A stretch of 20,706 nt of DNA from Bacteroidota bacterium (GTDB taxonomy: Bacteria; Bacteroidota; Bacteroidia; Bacteroidales; B18-G4). Each line of letters begins with the position of its first letter. Positions within the stretch are counted from its first letter, which is position 1. The stretch is from contig QMPN01000025.1 in the NCBI GenBank assembly GCA_003648575.1, positions 1 through 20,706 of the forward strand. The letters are read 5' to 3'. This document shows, one piece after another, positions 1 to 7,521 of this stretch. Made by a program: the position numbers and the translations under genes. Under the pieces are notes generated by a model that was not told where the DNA came from, ran no database searches, and worked only from the letters and a program-made list of their open reading frames with translations.

Positions 1-86
1 CTATGAAAGAAAATATTCACCGCTTTGCACGCCCTGATGCAACGGAAAAAATTGCTGATGAAGTGATAAAACTGCTTGAAAGATAA
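1..86 (+). CDS. murG: MurG C-terminal fragment (UDP-GlcNAc lipid I transferase)
   Basis: The window opens inside a gene whose last 27 or so codons are visible, ending in TAA at 84-86. The tail contains ENIHRFARPDATEKIADEV and ends KLLER, which resembles the final helix of MurG, the membrane-associated transferase that turns lipid I into lipid II. Its TAA shares one base with the murC ATG (TAATG), so the two genes are probably co-translated. The 5' part is outside the window. The assignment rests on this short tail and on position directly before murC, as in other Bacteroidota. Confidence 0.8.
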   Translation, partial: MKENIHRFARPDATEKIADEVIKLLER

Positions 87-1441
87 TGAAGGAACTGCAA
101 ACAAATACCATTTACCTGATAGGGATAGGCGGCATAGGCATGAGCGCCCTGGCGCGGTATTTCAAGCAGCAGGGGAAAGAAGTATCGGGCTATGACCGTA
201 CTGAAACTCCACTCACAAGGCAACTAGCGGCTGAGGGCATGAACATCCACTATACTGATGATCCTGCATACGTTCCCTGTGATGCCGGCCTGGTGATCTA
301 CACACCGGCCATTCCGGAAACGAACAGGGAATTGCAATACTGCATGGAAGGCGAATTTACGGTTATGAAGCGCGCTGAAGTATTGGGTTTGATCACCGAT
401 GACTATTACACCATTGCCATTGCAGGTACACATGGCAAGACCAGCATTTCATCCATGACGGCCCATATGATGCATCATAGCGGTCATGAAGCCACTGCAC
501 TTATCGGGGGCATCATGAACAACTACGATACGAACATGCTCTATGCAAGCAAGAGTAAGTACCTGATCGCGGAAGCGGATGAATATGATCGCTCATTTCT
601 GAAGCTTCATCCAAAAGTGGCGGTGGTCTCTACCGTTTCTGCAGACCATCTCGACATCTATGGCTCGCTGGAGAATATGAAGGAGTCGTTCAGTCGTTTT
701 GTGCAACAGACTGACGAAAACGGATTGGTGATCATACACGAAGATGTGCTGGGGCAAATCGAAACACCCTCCAATGCCCTGGTGTATGGACAGGGAAAGG
801 AAGCAAGCCTTCGGATCAAAGATGTCAGGGTTGTTGAACATCATTATCACTTCCTGCTGGAGTCTTCCAAAGGAAATATCGACATAAGGATGCTGGTGCC
901 CGGCATGCACAATATTGAAAATGCCACTGCCGCAGCCGCTGTATGCCTGCATGCAGGGATGGATCTGAAAGAAATTAAGGCCGGCCTGGAATCTTATCGG
1001 GGCGTGAAAAGGCGATTTGAATTTGTGCTCGATGACACGGAGGGCATCATTTTCATTGATGACTACGCCCACCACCCCGATGAGATAGAGGCCTGTATTT
1101 CCACTGCCAGGAAACTATACCCGGAAAAGAAGATTTGCGGAGTGTTTCAACCTCATCTCTTTACACGGACCCGTGACTTTGCCGATGGTTTTGCCAGGAC
1201 CCTGGAGATGCTGGATGAACTGATCTTACTGGAGATCTATCCCGCCAGGGAAGAGCCCATCCCGGGAGTGGATGCAAAAATGCTGCTCGACATGATCACC
1301 ATTGCGAACAAAAGCATATGCAGTAAAGAAGACTTGCCGGACATGATAAAGGCCCGCAAACCGGATGTATTACTCACCATGGGGGCAGGCGATATCGATC
1401 GTTTGCTGATTCCCATAAAAGAAAAACTGATCACAGCATGA
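86..1441 (+). CDS. murC: UDP-N-acetylmuramate--L-alanine ligase MurC
   Basis: Cytoplasmic ATP-dependent ligase that adds L-alanine to UDP-MurNAc, the first step in building the peptidoglycan stem peptide. The 451-residue protein has the normal length and domain order. The N-terminal UDP-binding Rossmann loop GIGGIGMS is at about residues 13-20. The Mur-ligase ATP P-loop GTHGKTS is at 114-120, EADEYDRSF at 163-171, HNIENA at 275-280, and the C-terminal motif DDYAHHP at 325-331, followed by FQPHLFTRTRDF. The ATG overlaps the murG stop by one base, and the TGA overlaps the ftsQ start (ATGA), so translational coupling is likely. No defect is visible. Identity is certain from the motifs and cluster. 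Confidence 0.98.
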   Translation: MKELQTNTIYLIGIGGIGMSALARYFKQQGKEVSGYDRTETPLTRQLAAEGMNIHYTDDPAYVPCDAGLVIYTPAIPETNRELQYCMEGEFTVMKRAEVLGLITDDYYTIAIAGTHGKTSISSMTAHMMHHSGHEATALIGGIMNNYDTNMLYASKSKYLIAEADEYDRSFLKLHPKVAVVSTVSADHLDIYGSLENMKESFSRFVQQTDENGLVIIHEDVLGQIETPSNALVYGQGKEASLRIKDVRVVEHHYHFLLESSKGNIDIRMLVPGMHNIENATAAAAVCLHAGMDLKEIKAGLESYRGVKRRFEFVLDDTEGIIFIDDYAHHPDEIEACISTARKLYPEKKICGVFQPHLFTRTRDFADGFARTLEMLDELILLEIYPAREEPIPGVDAKMLLDMITIANKSICSKEDLPDMIKARKPDVLLTMGAGDIDRLLIPIKEKLITA

Positions 1442-2220
1442 TAAAGAAGTTCTTTCATATGGTAGTATGGGGTGTGCTCGTGGCAGCAGTGATCGTTGCC
1501 CTGATCTTCGTTGAGCAAAAGCACAACGAGACCATCTGTGAGCACTTCAAGCTAAATATTGTTAACCCGGGACATGATGACCTGACAGATGCAGCATCAC
1601 TGACATCGCTGATCATCGCCGGAACTGATACGCTTGCCGGAAAGAGCCTGGCTGAGATCAGCCCATATGATATCCATCTCATCCTGGATAAGAATCCTTA
1701 TGTAAAATATGCCGATGTGCAGACAGGAATTGATGGTAAGATGGAGGTAAATGTTACACTCCGGCAGGCTGTGGTCAGGATCATGAACAAAGATGGTGTA
1801 AGCTATTATATCGATCATGAAGGCAGGCTCATGCCAATTAGTCCCGGCTTCCCATCCAGGGTGCTCATCATCAATGGAAACATCAGGGATGGGATCACTG
1901 GAATTAAAGACAAAAGGCTGTATGTAGACTCCTTATCAGAAGGTTCTGTCGTAAGGAAACTGTTCAAACTAGCACAATACATTTATAAGGACGAATTCCT
2001 GAACAAGCTGATCACGCAAGTGTGGATGGATGGAAACAGGGATCTGGAACTGATCCCGCTGATTGGTGAACACACCATAAAGTTCGGCGACTTCAGTGAT
2101 ATGGAAGATAAATTCGAAAAGCTGACGGTCTACTACAGAGAAGGGGCCGGCAAGGCAGGATGGATCGATTACCGCTCCATCGACCTAAGGTATAAAAATC
2201 AAGTAATCTGTTCAAAATAA
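1438..2220 (+). CDS. ftsQ: Cell division protein FtsQ
   Basis: Bitopic inner-membrane protein of the divisome that links the early cytoplasmic Z-ring to late septal synthesis proteins. The 260 residues start with a short basic N-terminus and one hydrophobic segment at about residues 7-24 (MVVWGVLVAAVIVALIF), followed by a periplasmic part with no further membrane segment. The sequence is weakly conserved. The region PYVKYADVQTGIDGKMEVNV and the following RQAVVRI fit the FtsQ beta domain in Bacteroidota. The start overlaps the murC stop as ATGA, and only 7 bases separate its TAA from ftsA. Identification relies on topology, these motifs and position between murC and ftsA. Confidence 0.92.
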   Translation: MIKKFFHMVVWGVLVAAVIVALIFVEQKHNETICEHFKLNIVNPGHDDLTDAASLTSLIIAGTDTLAGKSLAEISPYDIHLILDKNPYVKYADVQTGIDGKMEVNVTLRQAVVRIMNKDGVSYYIDHEGRLMPISPGFPSRVLIINGNIRDGITGIKDKRLYVDSLSEGSVVRKLFKLAQYIYKDEFLNKLITQVWMDGNRDLELIPLIGEHTIKFGDFSDMEDKFEKLTVYYREGAGKAGWIDYRSIDLRYKNQVICSK

Positions 2221-2227
2221 TTAGACT

Positions 2228-3526
2228 ATGGAAAACACAGAAATTATTGTAGGACTTGACATTGGGACCACCAAGATAGCGGCCATTGTTGGTCGTCAGG
2301 ATGAGCACGGGAAGATCGAGATTCTCGGTCATGGACGTACCGAGTCGATCGGTGTGAAGCGAGGCATGGTTTCCAATATCGAAAACACCGTAAACTCTAT
2401 CAAGATCGCGGTGGAACAAGCCGAACAAAAATCAGGAGTCGATATCCGCTATGTGAATGTTGGCATTGCCGGACAGCATATTAAAAGTCTCCAGCATCAT
2501 GGCAGCATCATCCGCAAGAACGTGGATGAGGAGATCAGCCAGCATGATATCGATACCCTGAATGCGAATATGTACAACCTGAACATGGCTCCCGGCGAGG
2601 AGATTATCGATGTAATTCCACAGGAATATATCATCGATGCCGAACAGGGTATCAAGCAGCCGGTTGGCATGCTGGGCAATTCATTGGAAGCAAATTTCCA
2701 CATCATCATTGGCCAGACTGCTGCAGCCAAGAATATATACAAATGTGTACGAAAAGCAGGACTGGAAGTGGTCGACCTCATCCTGGAGCCTATTGCTTCT
2801 GCTGAGGCTGTTCTGAATGAAGAAGAGAAGGAAGCCGGTGTAGCACTGGTCGATATTGGTGGTGGCACCACCGATATTGCTATTTTTCAGGATGGCATCA
2901 TCCGTCATACCGCTGTCATCCCCTTCGGGGGCGATATCATCACTGAAGATATAAAAGAAGGCTGTACCATAATAAAAAAACATGCAGAAGAGCTAAAAGT
3001 GAAATTCGGATCCTCCCTTGCGAGCGAGAACAGGGATGAAGAGGTGGTTGCCATCCCGGGCTTGAGGGGCAGGCCACCCAAGGAAATCACGCTGAAAAAC
3101 CTTGCCAGCATTATACAGGCACGCATGGAAGAAATCATAGATCATATCCATTATGAGATCAAAAACTCAGGTTATGAGAAAAAGTTGATCGGTGGCATTG
3201 TACTCACCGGCGGCGGGTCCCTCCTGAAGCATCTGGTACAGCTGACAGAATTTGTCACCGGCATGGACACACGTGTGGGATATCCCAATGAGCACCTGTC
3301 CAATGATGTTCCTGATGAAATGGCCAGCCCCATGTACGCTACGGGTACCGGCCTGGTAATTGAAGGCTTTAAAAGGTTGGCCAAGGAAAAGGATAAAGAA
3401 GTAGCTCAGGGAGGCAAAGGAAAGCCAAAAGGCAAAGGAAAGATCAAACTAGGCAAAGAGCCAAAAACCAAAAATTTCCTGAGTACAATACAGGATTGGT
3501 TTGAAAAAGATCAGCTGGAAGATTAA
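2228..3526 (+). CDS. ftsA: Cell division protein FtsA (actin-like Z-ring anchor)
   Basis: Actin-fold ATPase that tethers FtsZ filaments to the membrane and recruits later divisome proteins. The 432 residues show the phosphate-1 motif GLDIGTTKIAAIVG (9-22), the phosphate-2 motif VALVDIGGGTTDIAIF (205-220) and the adenosine motif GGIVLTGGGSLLKHL (322-336). The SHF subdomain lies between the first two. The tail is distinctive: a Gly/Lys-rich linker (about 385-414, with GKGKPKGKGK) leads to a short helix, FLSTIQDWFEKDQLED. That helix is placed where the amphipathic membrane-targeting sequence of FtsA is expected. The linker is encoded by a direct repeat of 12 bases, at 3413-3424 and 3431-3442. 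The gene lies 7 bases after ftsQ and 79 bases before the ftsZ ATG. Confidence 0.98.
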   Translation: MENTEIIVGLDIGTTKIAAIVGRQDEHGKIEILGHGRTESIGVKRGMVSNIENTVNSIKIAVEQAEQKSGVDIRYVNVGIAGQHIKSLQHHGSIIRKNVDEEISQHDIDTLNANMYNLNMAPGEEIIDVIPQEYIIDAEQGIKQPVGMLGNSLEANFHIIIGQTAAAKNIYKCVRKAGLEVVDLILEPIASAEAVLNEEEKEAGVALVDIGGGTTDIAIFQDGIIRHTAVIPFGGDIITEDIKEGCTIIKKHAEELKVKFGSSLASENRDEEVVAIPGLRGRPPKEITLKNLASIIQARMEEIIDHIHYEIKNSGYEKKLIGGIVLTGGGSLLKHLVQLTEFVTGMDTRVGYPNEHLSNDVPDEMASPMYATGTGLVIEGFKRLAKEKDKEVAQGGKGKPKGKGKIKLGKEPKTKNFLSTIQDWFEKDQLED

Positions 3527-3605
3527 TCAACAACAACTTTGTTAATAAATAAAAACGAAACCAAAAGACTACGTGATTTATTAATCTAAATTTAAATTGA
3601 CCAAA

Positions 3606-5258
3606 ATGGAGGATATGCTTAAATTCGAAATGCCTAAAAATCAGTCGTCTATCATTAAGGTCCTTGGTGTTGGCGGCGGTGGAAGCAACGCGGTTAACCA
3701 TATGCACCGGCAAGGGATCAAGGGTGTCGACTTCATTGTTTGCAATACAGACACCCAGGCTCTGGACATGAGCCCTGTGCCGAATAAGATCATTCTCGGT
3801 GAGAAAGGGCTTGGGGCAGGATGTGTCCCTATGGTAGCTGAAAAGGCGGCCATAGAAAGATCAGAAGATATAAAACAGCTCCTGGATACCAATACGGAAA
3901 TGCTGTTTATCACAGCAGGAATGGGTGGTGGCACAGGTACCGGAGCAGCACCGGTAATTGCCAGGCTGGCAAAAGAAATTGACCTGCAAGACGACGATTC
4001 CAATAAGATCCTGGTAGTAGCTATCGTTACCTTGCCATTTAGTTTCGAGGGACGAAAGCGAAAATTACAGGCCGACAAAGGGATAGAAGAGCTCAGGAAA
4101 TATGCTGATGCCGTGCTGATCATCAGCAATGATAAGTTGCGTGAAACCTACGGTAACCTTGGGATACTGGAAGGATTCAAAATTGCTGACAATGTACTGC
4201 TGACAGCGGCTAAGGGTATTGCCGAGATCATCACAGTAAAAGCGTATATCAACATTGACTTCAAAGATGTGAATACGGTAATGAGGGACAGCGGAGTTGC
4301 CATCATGGGTACAGGCATTGCCGAAGGTGAGAACCGCGCTGAACAGGCCATAACGGAAGCCATCAATTCACCCTTGCTCAACGATAATGATATCAAGGGA
4401 ACAAATAATATCCTGCTGTATCTTTCATCCGGAGAAAAAGATATTTCCTTCGATGAGATTACCGAGATCACAGAATATATCCTCCAATCAGCCGGCAACC
4501 AGGTTGATGTGATCTGGGGTGCAGGAAAGGATGATTCGCTGGGAGATAAGATCAGCGTCACCATCGTGGCTACAGGTTTTGATAAGGAAGCAGAAGAAGC
4601 CCCGGTCGTCAAAACAACCGATTTATATGACAACAGGATGAAAGAAGAGCCGGCAGCCGAGGTAATGCCTCCAAGGCCCACTCGCCCTGCCGTGGAACCA
4701 CGCATGGAAGAAGAGGAAGAAGAAACACCAAATGAAGAGATCAAACTGGTCAACTCTTTGGATGATGAGATCTCCAAGCCTGAGATACCTAAGCCGGAGA
4801 TCAGCATGAACACTGAAGAAGAGAAACCTAATATTATCCGCTTCAGTCTCGACGATCCGGCACCGGAACCCGAAAAGACAGAGAGCATTACGGAAGTCAG
4901 CGCCCCAACAAACGAGATCCAGGCATCTGAAACAGAAAATAATACTTTCGAAGAGAGGCAGCCACAATTCAAGACTTATGAGACCCAGGAAGAGGATGCA
5001 ACGATAACGGAAGACAAGCAAATTGCTGAGAAAAAACACAAAGAACGTGTTGAGCGCCTGCGTCAGATGAGCATCAAGCTCAAGTCGCCGGGTGGGCTGG
5101 ATGATTTGGAAACAGAACCGGCCTATCGCCGTAAAAATATTGAGCTTTCAGACGAAAAGCCATCCGAAGAATCTCAAATATCTAAATACACACTGTCAGA
5201 TGATGAGGAAGGTACAAGCCTCAAGGACAATTCGTTTCTCCATGACAATGTTGATTAG
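3606..5258 (+). CDS. ftsZ: Cell division protein FtsZ (tubulin-like GTPase)
   Basis: Forms the cytoplasmic Z-ring. The ATG at 3606 is chosen over an in-frame TTG at 3597 because it gives MEDMLKFEMPKNQSSIIKV, the usual Bacteroidota N-terminus. The 550-residue protein has GVGGGGSNAVNHM (21-33), the tubulin signature GGGTGTG (107-113) and the T7 synergy loop NIDFKDVN (216-223). The globular part ends near residue 325. A long acidic Pro/Glu-rich linker follows (about 330-480). Then come the conserved tail segments RLRQMSIKLKSPGGLDDLE, AYRRKN and the extreme C-terminus NSFLHDNVD. The long linker is typical of the phylum. The 79-base leader contains CAACTTTG at 3534, a weak match to the -7 box, so a separate promoter is possible but unproven. 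A terminator lies 32 bases after the stop. Confidence 0.98.
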   Translation: MEDMLKFEMPKNQSSIIKVLGVGGGGSNAVNHMHRQGIKGVDFIVCNTDTQALDMSPVPNKIILGEKGLGAGCVPMVAEKAAIERSEDIKQLLDTNTEMLFITAGMGGGTGTGAAPVIARLAKEIDLQDDDSNKILVVAIVTLPFSFEGRKRKLQADKGIEELRKYADAVLIISNDKLRETYGNLGILEGFKIADNVLLTAAKGIAEIITVKAYINIDFKDVNTVMRDSGVAIMGTGIAEGENRAEQAITEAINSPLLNDNDIKGTNNILLYLSSGEKDISFDEITEITEYILQSAGNQVDVIWGAGKDDSLGDKISVTIVATGFDKEAEEAPVVKTTDLYDNRMKEEPAAEVMPPRPTRPAVEPRMEEEEEETPNEEIKLVNSLDDEISKPEIPKPEISMNTEEEKPNIIRFSLDDPAPEPEKTESITEVSAPTNEIQASETENNTFEERQPQFKTYETQEEDATITEDKQIAEKKHKERVERLRQMSIKLKSPGGLDDLETEPAYRRKNIELSDEKPSEESQISKYTLSDDEEGTSLKDNSFLHDNVD

Positions 5259-5290
5259 GAAGTTTTTCTAATTTTTGATTTATTTTGAAC

Positions 5291-5317
5291 AAAAACCCTC
5301 GAATTCGAGGGTTTTTT
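5291..5317 (+). terminator. Intrinsic terminator after ftsZ
   Basis: Bases 5291-5316 are a perfect 26-base palindrome: an A5 run, CCCTCGAA, TTCGAGGG and a T run. The transcript can form a CCCTCG/CGAGGG stem with an AAUU loop, followed by U6. It ends the murG-ftsZ transcription unit. It is symmetric, so it could act in both directions. The octamer array begins two bases after the T run. Confidence 0.85.
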
Positions 5318-5318
5318 G

Positions 5319-5438
5319 TTTCACTGTTTCATTGTTTCATTGTTCCACTGTTTCACTGTTTCATTGTTCCACTGTTTCACGGTTTCACGGTTTCATTGTT
5401 CCACTGTTTCATTGTTTCATTGTTTCACTGTTCCATTG
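5319..5438. repeat. Octamer tandem array, 15 units of TTTCAYTG
   Basis: Fifteen uninterrupted 8-base units run from 5319 to 5438, and a degenerate sixteenth (TTTTGTAG) follows. Units are TTTCACTG, TTTCATTG, TTCCACTG, TTCCATTG and two TTTCACGG. Nearly all variation is a C/T transition at unit position 3 or 6, apart from a T-to-G change in the two CGG units. The period never slips. The array begins two bases after the T run of the ftsZ terminator. Read on the minus strand it is (CARTGAAA)n running into that terminator's A-tract. Function unknown. Confidence 0.95.
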
Positions 5439-5515
5439 TTTTGTAGTGGCTACTAAGAAGCATTAAATATTAATATTTCTGATTTCAAAGTTCATAGTTC
5501 TGATTTCAAAAATCG

Positions 5516-5557
5516 CCGTCCCTCGAACCCCGTCCCCCGTCCCTCGTACCGCGCACC
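5516..5557. repeat. Degenerate heptamer array upstream of yqeY
   Basis: Six 7-base units in exact register: CCGTCCC, TCGAACC, CCGTCCC, CCGTCCC, TCGTACC and GCGCACC. They match the NCRYACC-type units found at 6551-6599 and 15439-15515, but with more variation. The array ends 12 bases before the probable yqeY -7 box, so it occupies the place where a -33 element would lie. The minus strand carries four G-runs of at least three. Confidence 0.8.
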
Positions 5558-5569
5558 ACCATATTATAT

Positions 5570-5577
5570 TAACTTTG
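5570..5577 (+). promoter_or_regulatory. Probable yqeY promoter -7 box (TAACTTTG)
   Basis: TAACTTTG matches the Bacteroidota primary sigma factor -7 consensus TAnnTTTG exactly and lies 17 bases before the yqeY ATG. No TTG is seen at the expected -33 position, which falls in the heptamer array. The predicted leader is very short. Confidence 0.6.
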
Positions 5578-5594
5578 CGCAAATCCGAAATACA

Positions 5595-6044
5595 ATGACT
5601 TTAGCAGAACAGATCAACGAAGATATCAAAGCCGCAATGCTGGCGAAGGATGCGAAGAAACTTGAGGCCCTACGAGCCATTAAATCTGGCTTGCTCATTT
5701 TAAAAACCGGGAAAGGTGCCTCGGGTGAAATTCCTCAGGACCTGGAGATGGGTCTCCTTAAAAAGCTGGTGAAGCAGCGCAAGGAATCGGCGGCCATATA
5801 CCGCGATAAAGACCGTGCTGAGCTGGCAGAAGTGGAAGAATTCCAGGCGGGAATAATCGAAAAGTACCTGCCGGAACAGATTAGTGGAGATGAACTCAAA
5901 GCGATTGTTCAGGGCATCATCACCGAGACCGGCGCCGAAAGCATGAAAGACATGGGCCGGGTGATGGGCATGGTATCAAAGAAGCTTGCCGGAAAGGCTG
6001 ATAATAAAGAGGTTTCGATGCTAGTGAAGGAGCTGCTGGCGTAA
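5595..6044 (+). CDS. yqeY: GatB/YqeY domain protein
   Basis: A 149-residue all-helical cytoplasmic protein of the YqeY family, related to the tail domain of GatB, the subunit of the tRNA amidotransferase that helps form Gln-tRNA and Asn-tRNA. The free-standing YqeY function is not established. Recognisable features are the N-terminal MTLAEQINEDIKAAM, LEALRAIKSGLL (23-34), the central KKLVKQRKESAAIY, and the C-terminal MGRVMGMVSKKLAGKADNKEV followed by LVKELL. Length is normal for the family. Its place just after ftsZ recurs in Bacteroidota, but the terminator and own promoter indicate separate transcription. The ATG at 5595 fits the -7 box at 5570. Confidence 0.9.
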   Translation: MTLAEQINEDIKAAMLAKDAKKLEALRAIKSGLLILKTGKGASGEIPQDLEMGLLKKLVKQRKESAAIYRDKDRAELAEVEEFQAGIIEKYLPEQISGDELKAIVQGIITETGAESMKDMGRVMGMVSKKLAGKADNKEVSMLVKELLA

Positions 6045-6122
6045 GAAGTGCGGAGTTCAATAGAATTTTATAGATTTTCAGTGATTGAAAACATTATGCA
6101 CAAAAGTTAGGGTGTATATAAT

Positions 6123-6545
6123 ATGAAAGTATTTGAGAAAAAGTATCGGGTAAAGTGGTCAGATGTTGACCCGAACAGGCATTTGCGGGGGTCGGCCTAC
6201 CTTGATTTCACGGATCATACGCGAGTTGATTTTATGGAATCGAATGGAATGACAATGGATATGCTTACTAAGCTGAATGTAGGATTTGTGATTACAAATA
6301 CCAATTTGCAGTTCAAAAGAGAAATTTTGATGAATGAAGTAATCAGTGTTGATTATTGCATTGATTATTTCTCCGATGATTACAGGAAATATGCTGCAAC
6401 GCATCAGATCTTTAAGGAGAATGGAAAGCTGGCTTGCGTGGTAAAAGTTGAAGGATTCTGGATTGACCTGAAGACCAGACGAATTGCCATTCCTCCGGAT
6501 GAACTTATAAAACTAATTAAAGAGGCAGAGAAAAAACAATTGTAA
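6123..6545 (+). CDS. Hotdog-fold acyl-CoA thioesterase (4HBT/YbgC-like)
   Basis: A single-domain 140-residue protein that probably hydrolyses an acyl-CoA or acyl-ACP thioester in the cytoplasm. The N-terminal signature WSDVDPNRHLRGSAYLDF (12-29) matches the 4-hydroxybenzoyl-CoA thioesterase-like hotdog family. Asp16 lies where the catalytic aspartate of YbgC-type enzymes sits, before the long central helix. A region of beta strands follows (VGFVITNTNLQFKREILMNE and onward), ending with an EGFWIDL strand. There is no signal peptide. It lies 78 bases after yqeY on the same strand, without a clear promoter of its own. Substrate cannot be deduced. A heptamer array begins 5 bases after the TAA. 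Confidence 0.82.
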   Translation: MKVFEKKYRVKWSDVDPNRHLRGSAYLDFTDHTRVDFMESNGMTMDMLTKLNVGFVITNTNLQFKREILMNEVISVDYCIDYFSDDYRKYAATHQIFKENGKLACVVKVEGFWIDLKTRRIAIPPDELIKLIKEAEKKQL

Positions 6546-6550
6546 TTCCC

Positions 6551-6599
6551 GCGTACCGCGTACCCCGTACCCCGTACCCCGTACCCCGTACCCCGTACC
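6551..6599. repeat. Heptamer tandem array, 7 units of SCGTACC
   Basis: Exactly seven 7-base units: GCGTACC twice, then CCGTACC five times. The array fills the space between the thioesterase stop and the A8 run of the terminator, with no spare base on the terminator side. The plus strand has five CCCC runs separated by GTA. The minus strand therefore reads GGGG-TAC-GGGG repeatedly, a canonical G-quadruplex motif. Confidence 0.95.
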
Positions 6600-6634
6600 A
6601 AAAAAAAGAGCGACCCACAGGATCGCTCTTTTTT
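6600..6634. terminator. Bidirectional terminator between the thioesterase gene and tsf
   Basis: An A8 run, the stem GAGCGA/TCGCTC (extendable inward by CC/GG past a C-A mismatch) and a T6 run. It lies between two convergent genes, and both strands have a U-tract, so it probably stops thioesterase transcripts and the rplM-tsf operon alike. Confidence 0.85.
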
Positions 6635-6651
6635 AATATCGTAGTTAAGAG

Positions 6652-7488
6652 TTATGCACCAAGCATAAGCCTTTTAAATCCGGTTACGGTAAGATCAGCA
6701 TTGGTTTCTTTAAGGTATTCACGAACAATTTTCTTTCCGTCACGAACAAACACCTGATTCAAGAGTGTATTGTCTTTCAAGAATTTGTTGAGTTTTCCCA
6801 TAGCGATCTTTTCAAGCAGCTCTTCAGGTTTTCCTTCCTGGCGTGCCTGGTCTTTTCCAATCTCGATCTCTTTATCGATCACTGACTGGTCAACGTCATC
6901 TTTATCAACAGCAACAGGGCTCATGGCAGCTACTTGCATAGCCAGTTCATGTCCTACCTGGGCGATTTTTGCATCATCGGCAATGTTCATCGCAAGAAGG
7001 GTTGAAAGCCTGTTTCCCTGGTGATTGTATGCACAGGCCAATGGTGCTTCAATAAATTCATAGCCACCCATCTTAATGCTTTCACCAATTTTCCCCATCT
7101 GGTCGCTGAGATTTTCCTCAACAGTTCTTCCATTCAGGTCAAGAGCTAAAAGCTCATCTGCACTTTTGGGTGTCTTGGCAATGGCCAGGTCAAGAATTGA
7201 TTTTGTGAAGTCAACAAATTCCTGATTCTTGGCAACGAAGTCAGTCTCACAGTTCACCATCACGATAGCAGCAAAATTTGCGGCATCATTGGTTGCAGCA
7301 AGCACAACACCTTCGCTTGCAGATTTGTCTGCACGCTTGGCGGCGATCTTCTGTCCTTTTTTCCTGAGAATGTCGATTGCTTTTTCTGCATCACCATCGC
7401 TCTCGATCAGGGCTTTTTTACAATCCATCATACCTGCTCCGGTCATTTTACGCAGGCTGTTTACTTCAGCAGCTGTTATATTTGCCAT
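6652..7488 (-). CDS. tsf: Translation elongation factor EF-Ts
   Basis: Guanine-nucleotide exchange factor that regenerates EF-Tu-GTP during protein synthesis. The 278-residue protein has the N-terminal UBA-like domain with VNSLRKMTGAGMMDCKKAL (9-27) and the classic EF-Ts motif TDFVAKN (82-88), whose Asp and Phe insert into EF-Tu. The dimerisation and core region follows, with a C-terminal helical part ending GFKRLMLGA. Length is typical. It is the last gene of the rplM-rpsI-rpsB-tsf group, 33 bases after rpsB, as in most bacteria. The bidirectional terminator begins 17 bases after its stop. Confidence 0.98.
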   Translation of the reverse strand: MANITAAEVNSLRKMTGAGMMDCKKALIESDGDAEKAIDILRKKGQKIAAKRADKSASEGVVLAATNDAANFAAIVMVNCETDFVAKNQEFVDFTKSILDLAIAKTPKSADELLALDLNGRTVEENLSDQMGKIGESIKMGGYEFIEAPLACAYNHQGNRLSTLLAMNIADDAKIAQVGHELAMQVAAMSPVAVDKDDVDQSVIDKEIEIGKDQARQEGKPEELLEKIAMGKLNKFLKDNTLLNQVFVRDGKKIVREYLKETNADLTVTGFKRLMLGA

Positions 7489-7521
7489 CTCTTATATTCT
7501 ATTATTTGTTTAACAACTTAT

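Larger units (their letters stand above)
5259..5594. other. 336-bp gap between ftsZ and yqeY
   Basis: No gene is supported here. The gap holds, in order, the ftsZ terminator (5291-5317), an octamer array (5319-5438) and a perfect AT palindrome AAATATTAATATTT (5465-5478). After these come two copies of TTCTGATTTCAAA (5477-5489 and 5498-5510, 21 bp apart), a heptamer array (5516-5557) and a -7-type promoter box (5570-5577). The density of simple repeats suggests a region that tolerates insertion and slippage. Confidence 0.8.

Noticed and set aside
4148..4972. 274-codon antisense frame in ftsZ
   Set aside because: Ser-rich shadow of the ftsZ coding strand. FtsZ is intact and conserved on the plus strand.
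5319..5438. Possible CRISPR array
   Set aside because: Units are 8 bp with no spacers, and no cas genes lie nearby. The heptamer arrays fail for the same reason.
5275..5466. 63-codon open frame after ftsZ
   Set aside because: It is the octamer array in translation, giving repeats of FHCSTVSL type. It starts inside the ftsZ terminator region and has no promoter or homology.
6075..6091. TTTTCA/TGAAAA inverted repeat after yqeY as a terminator
   Set aside because: The stem is short and AT-rich, and no T run follows, so it is not a convincing terminator.
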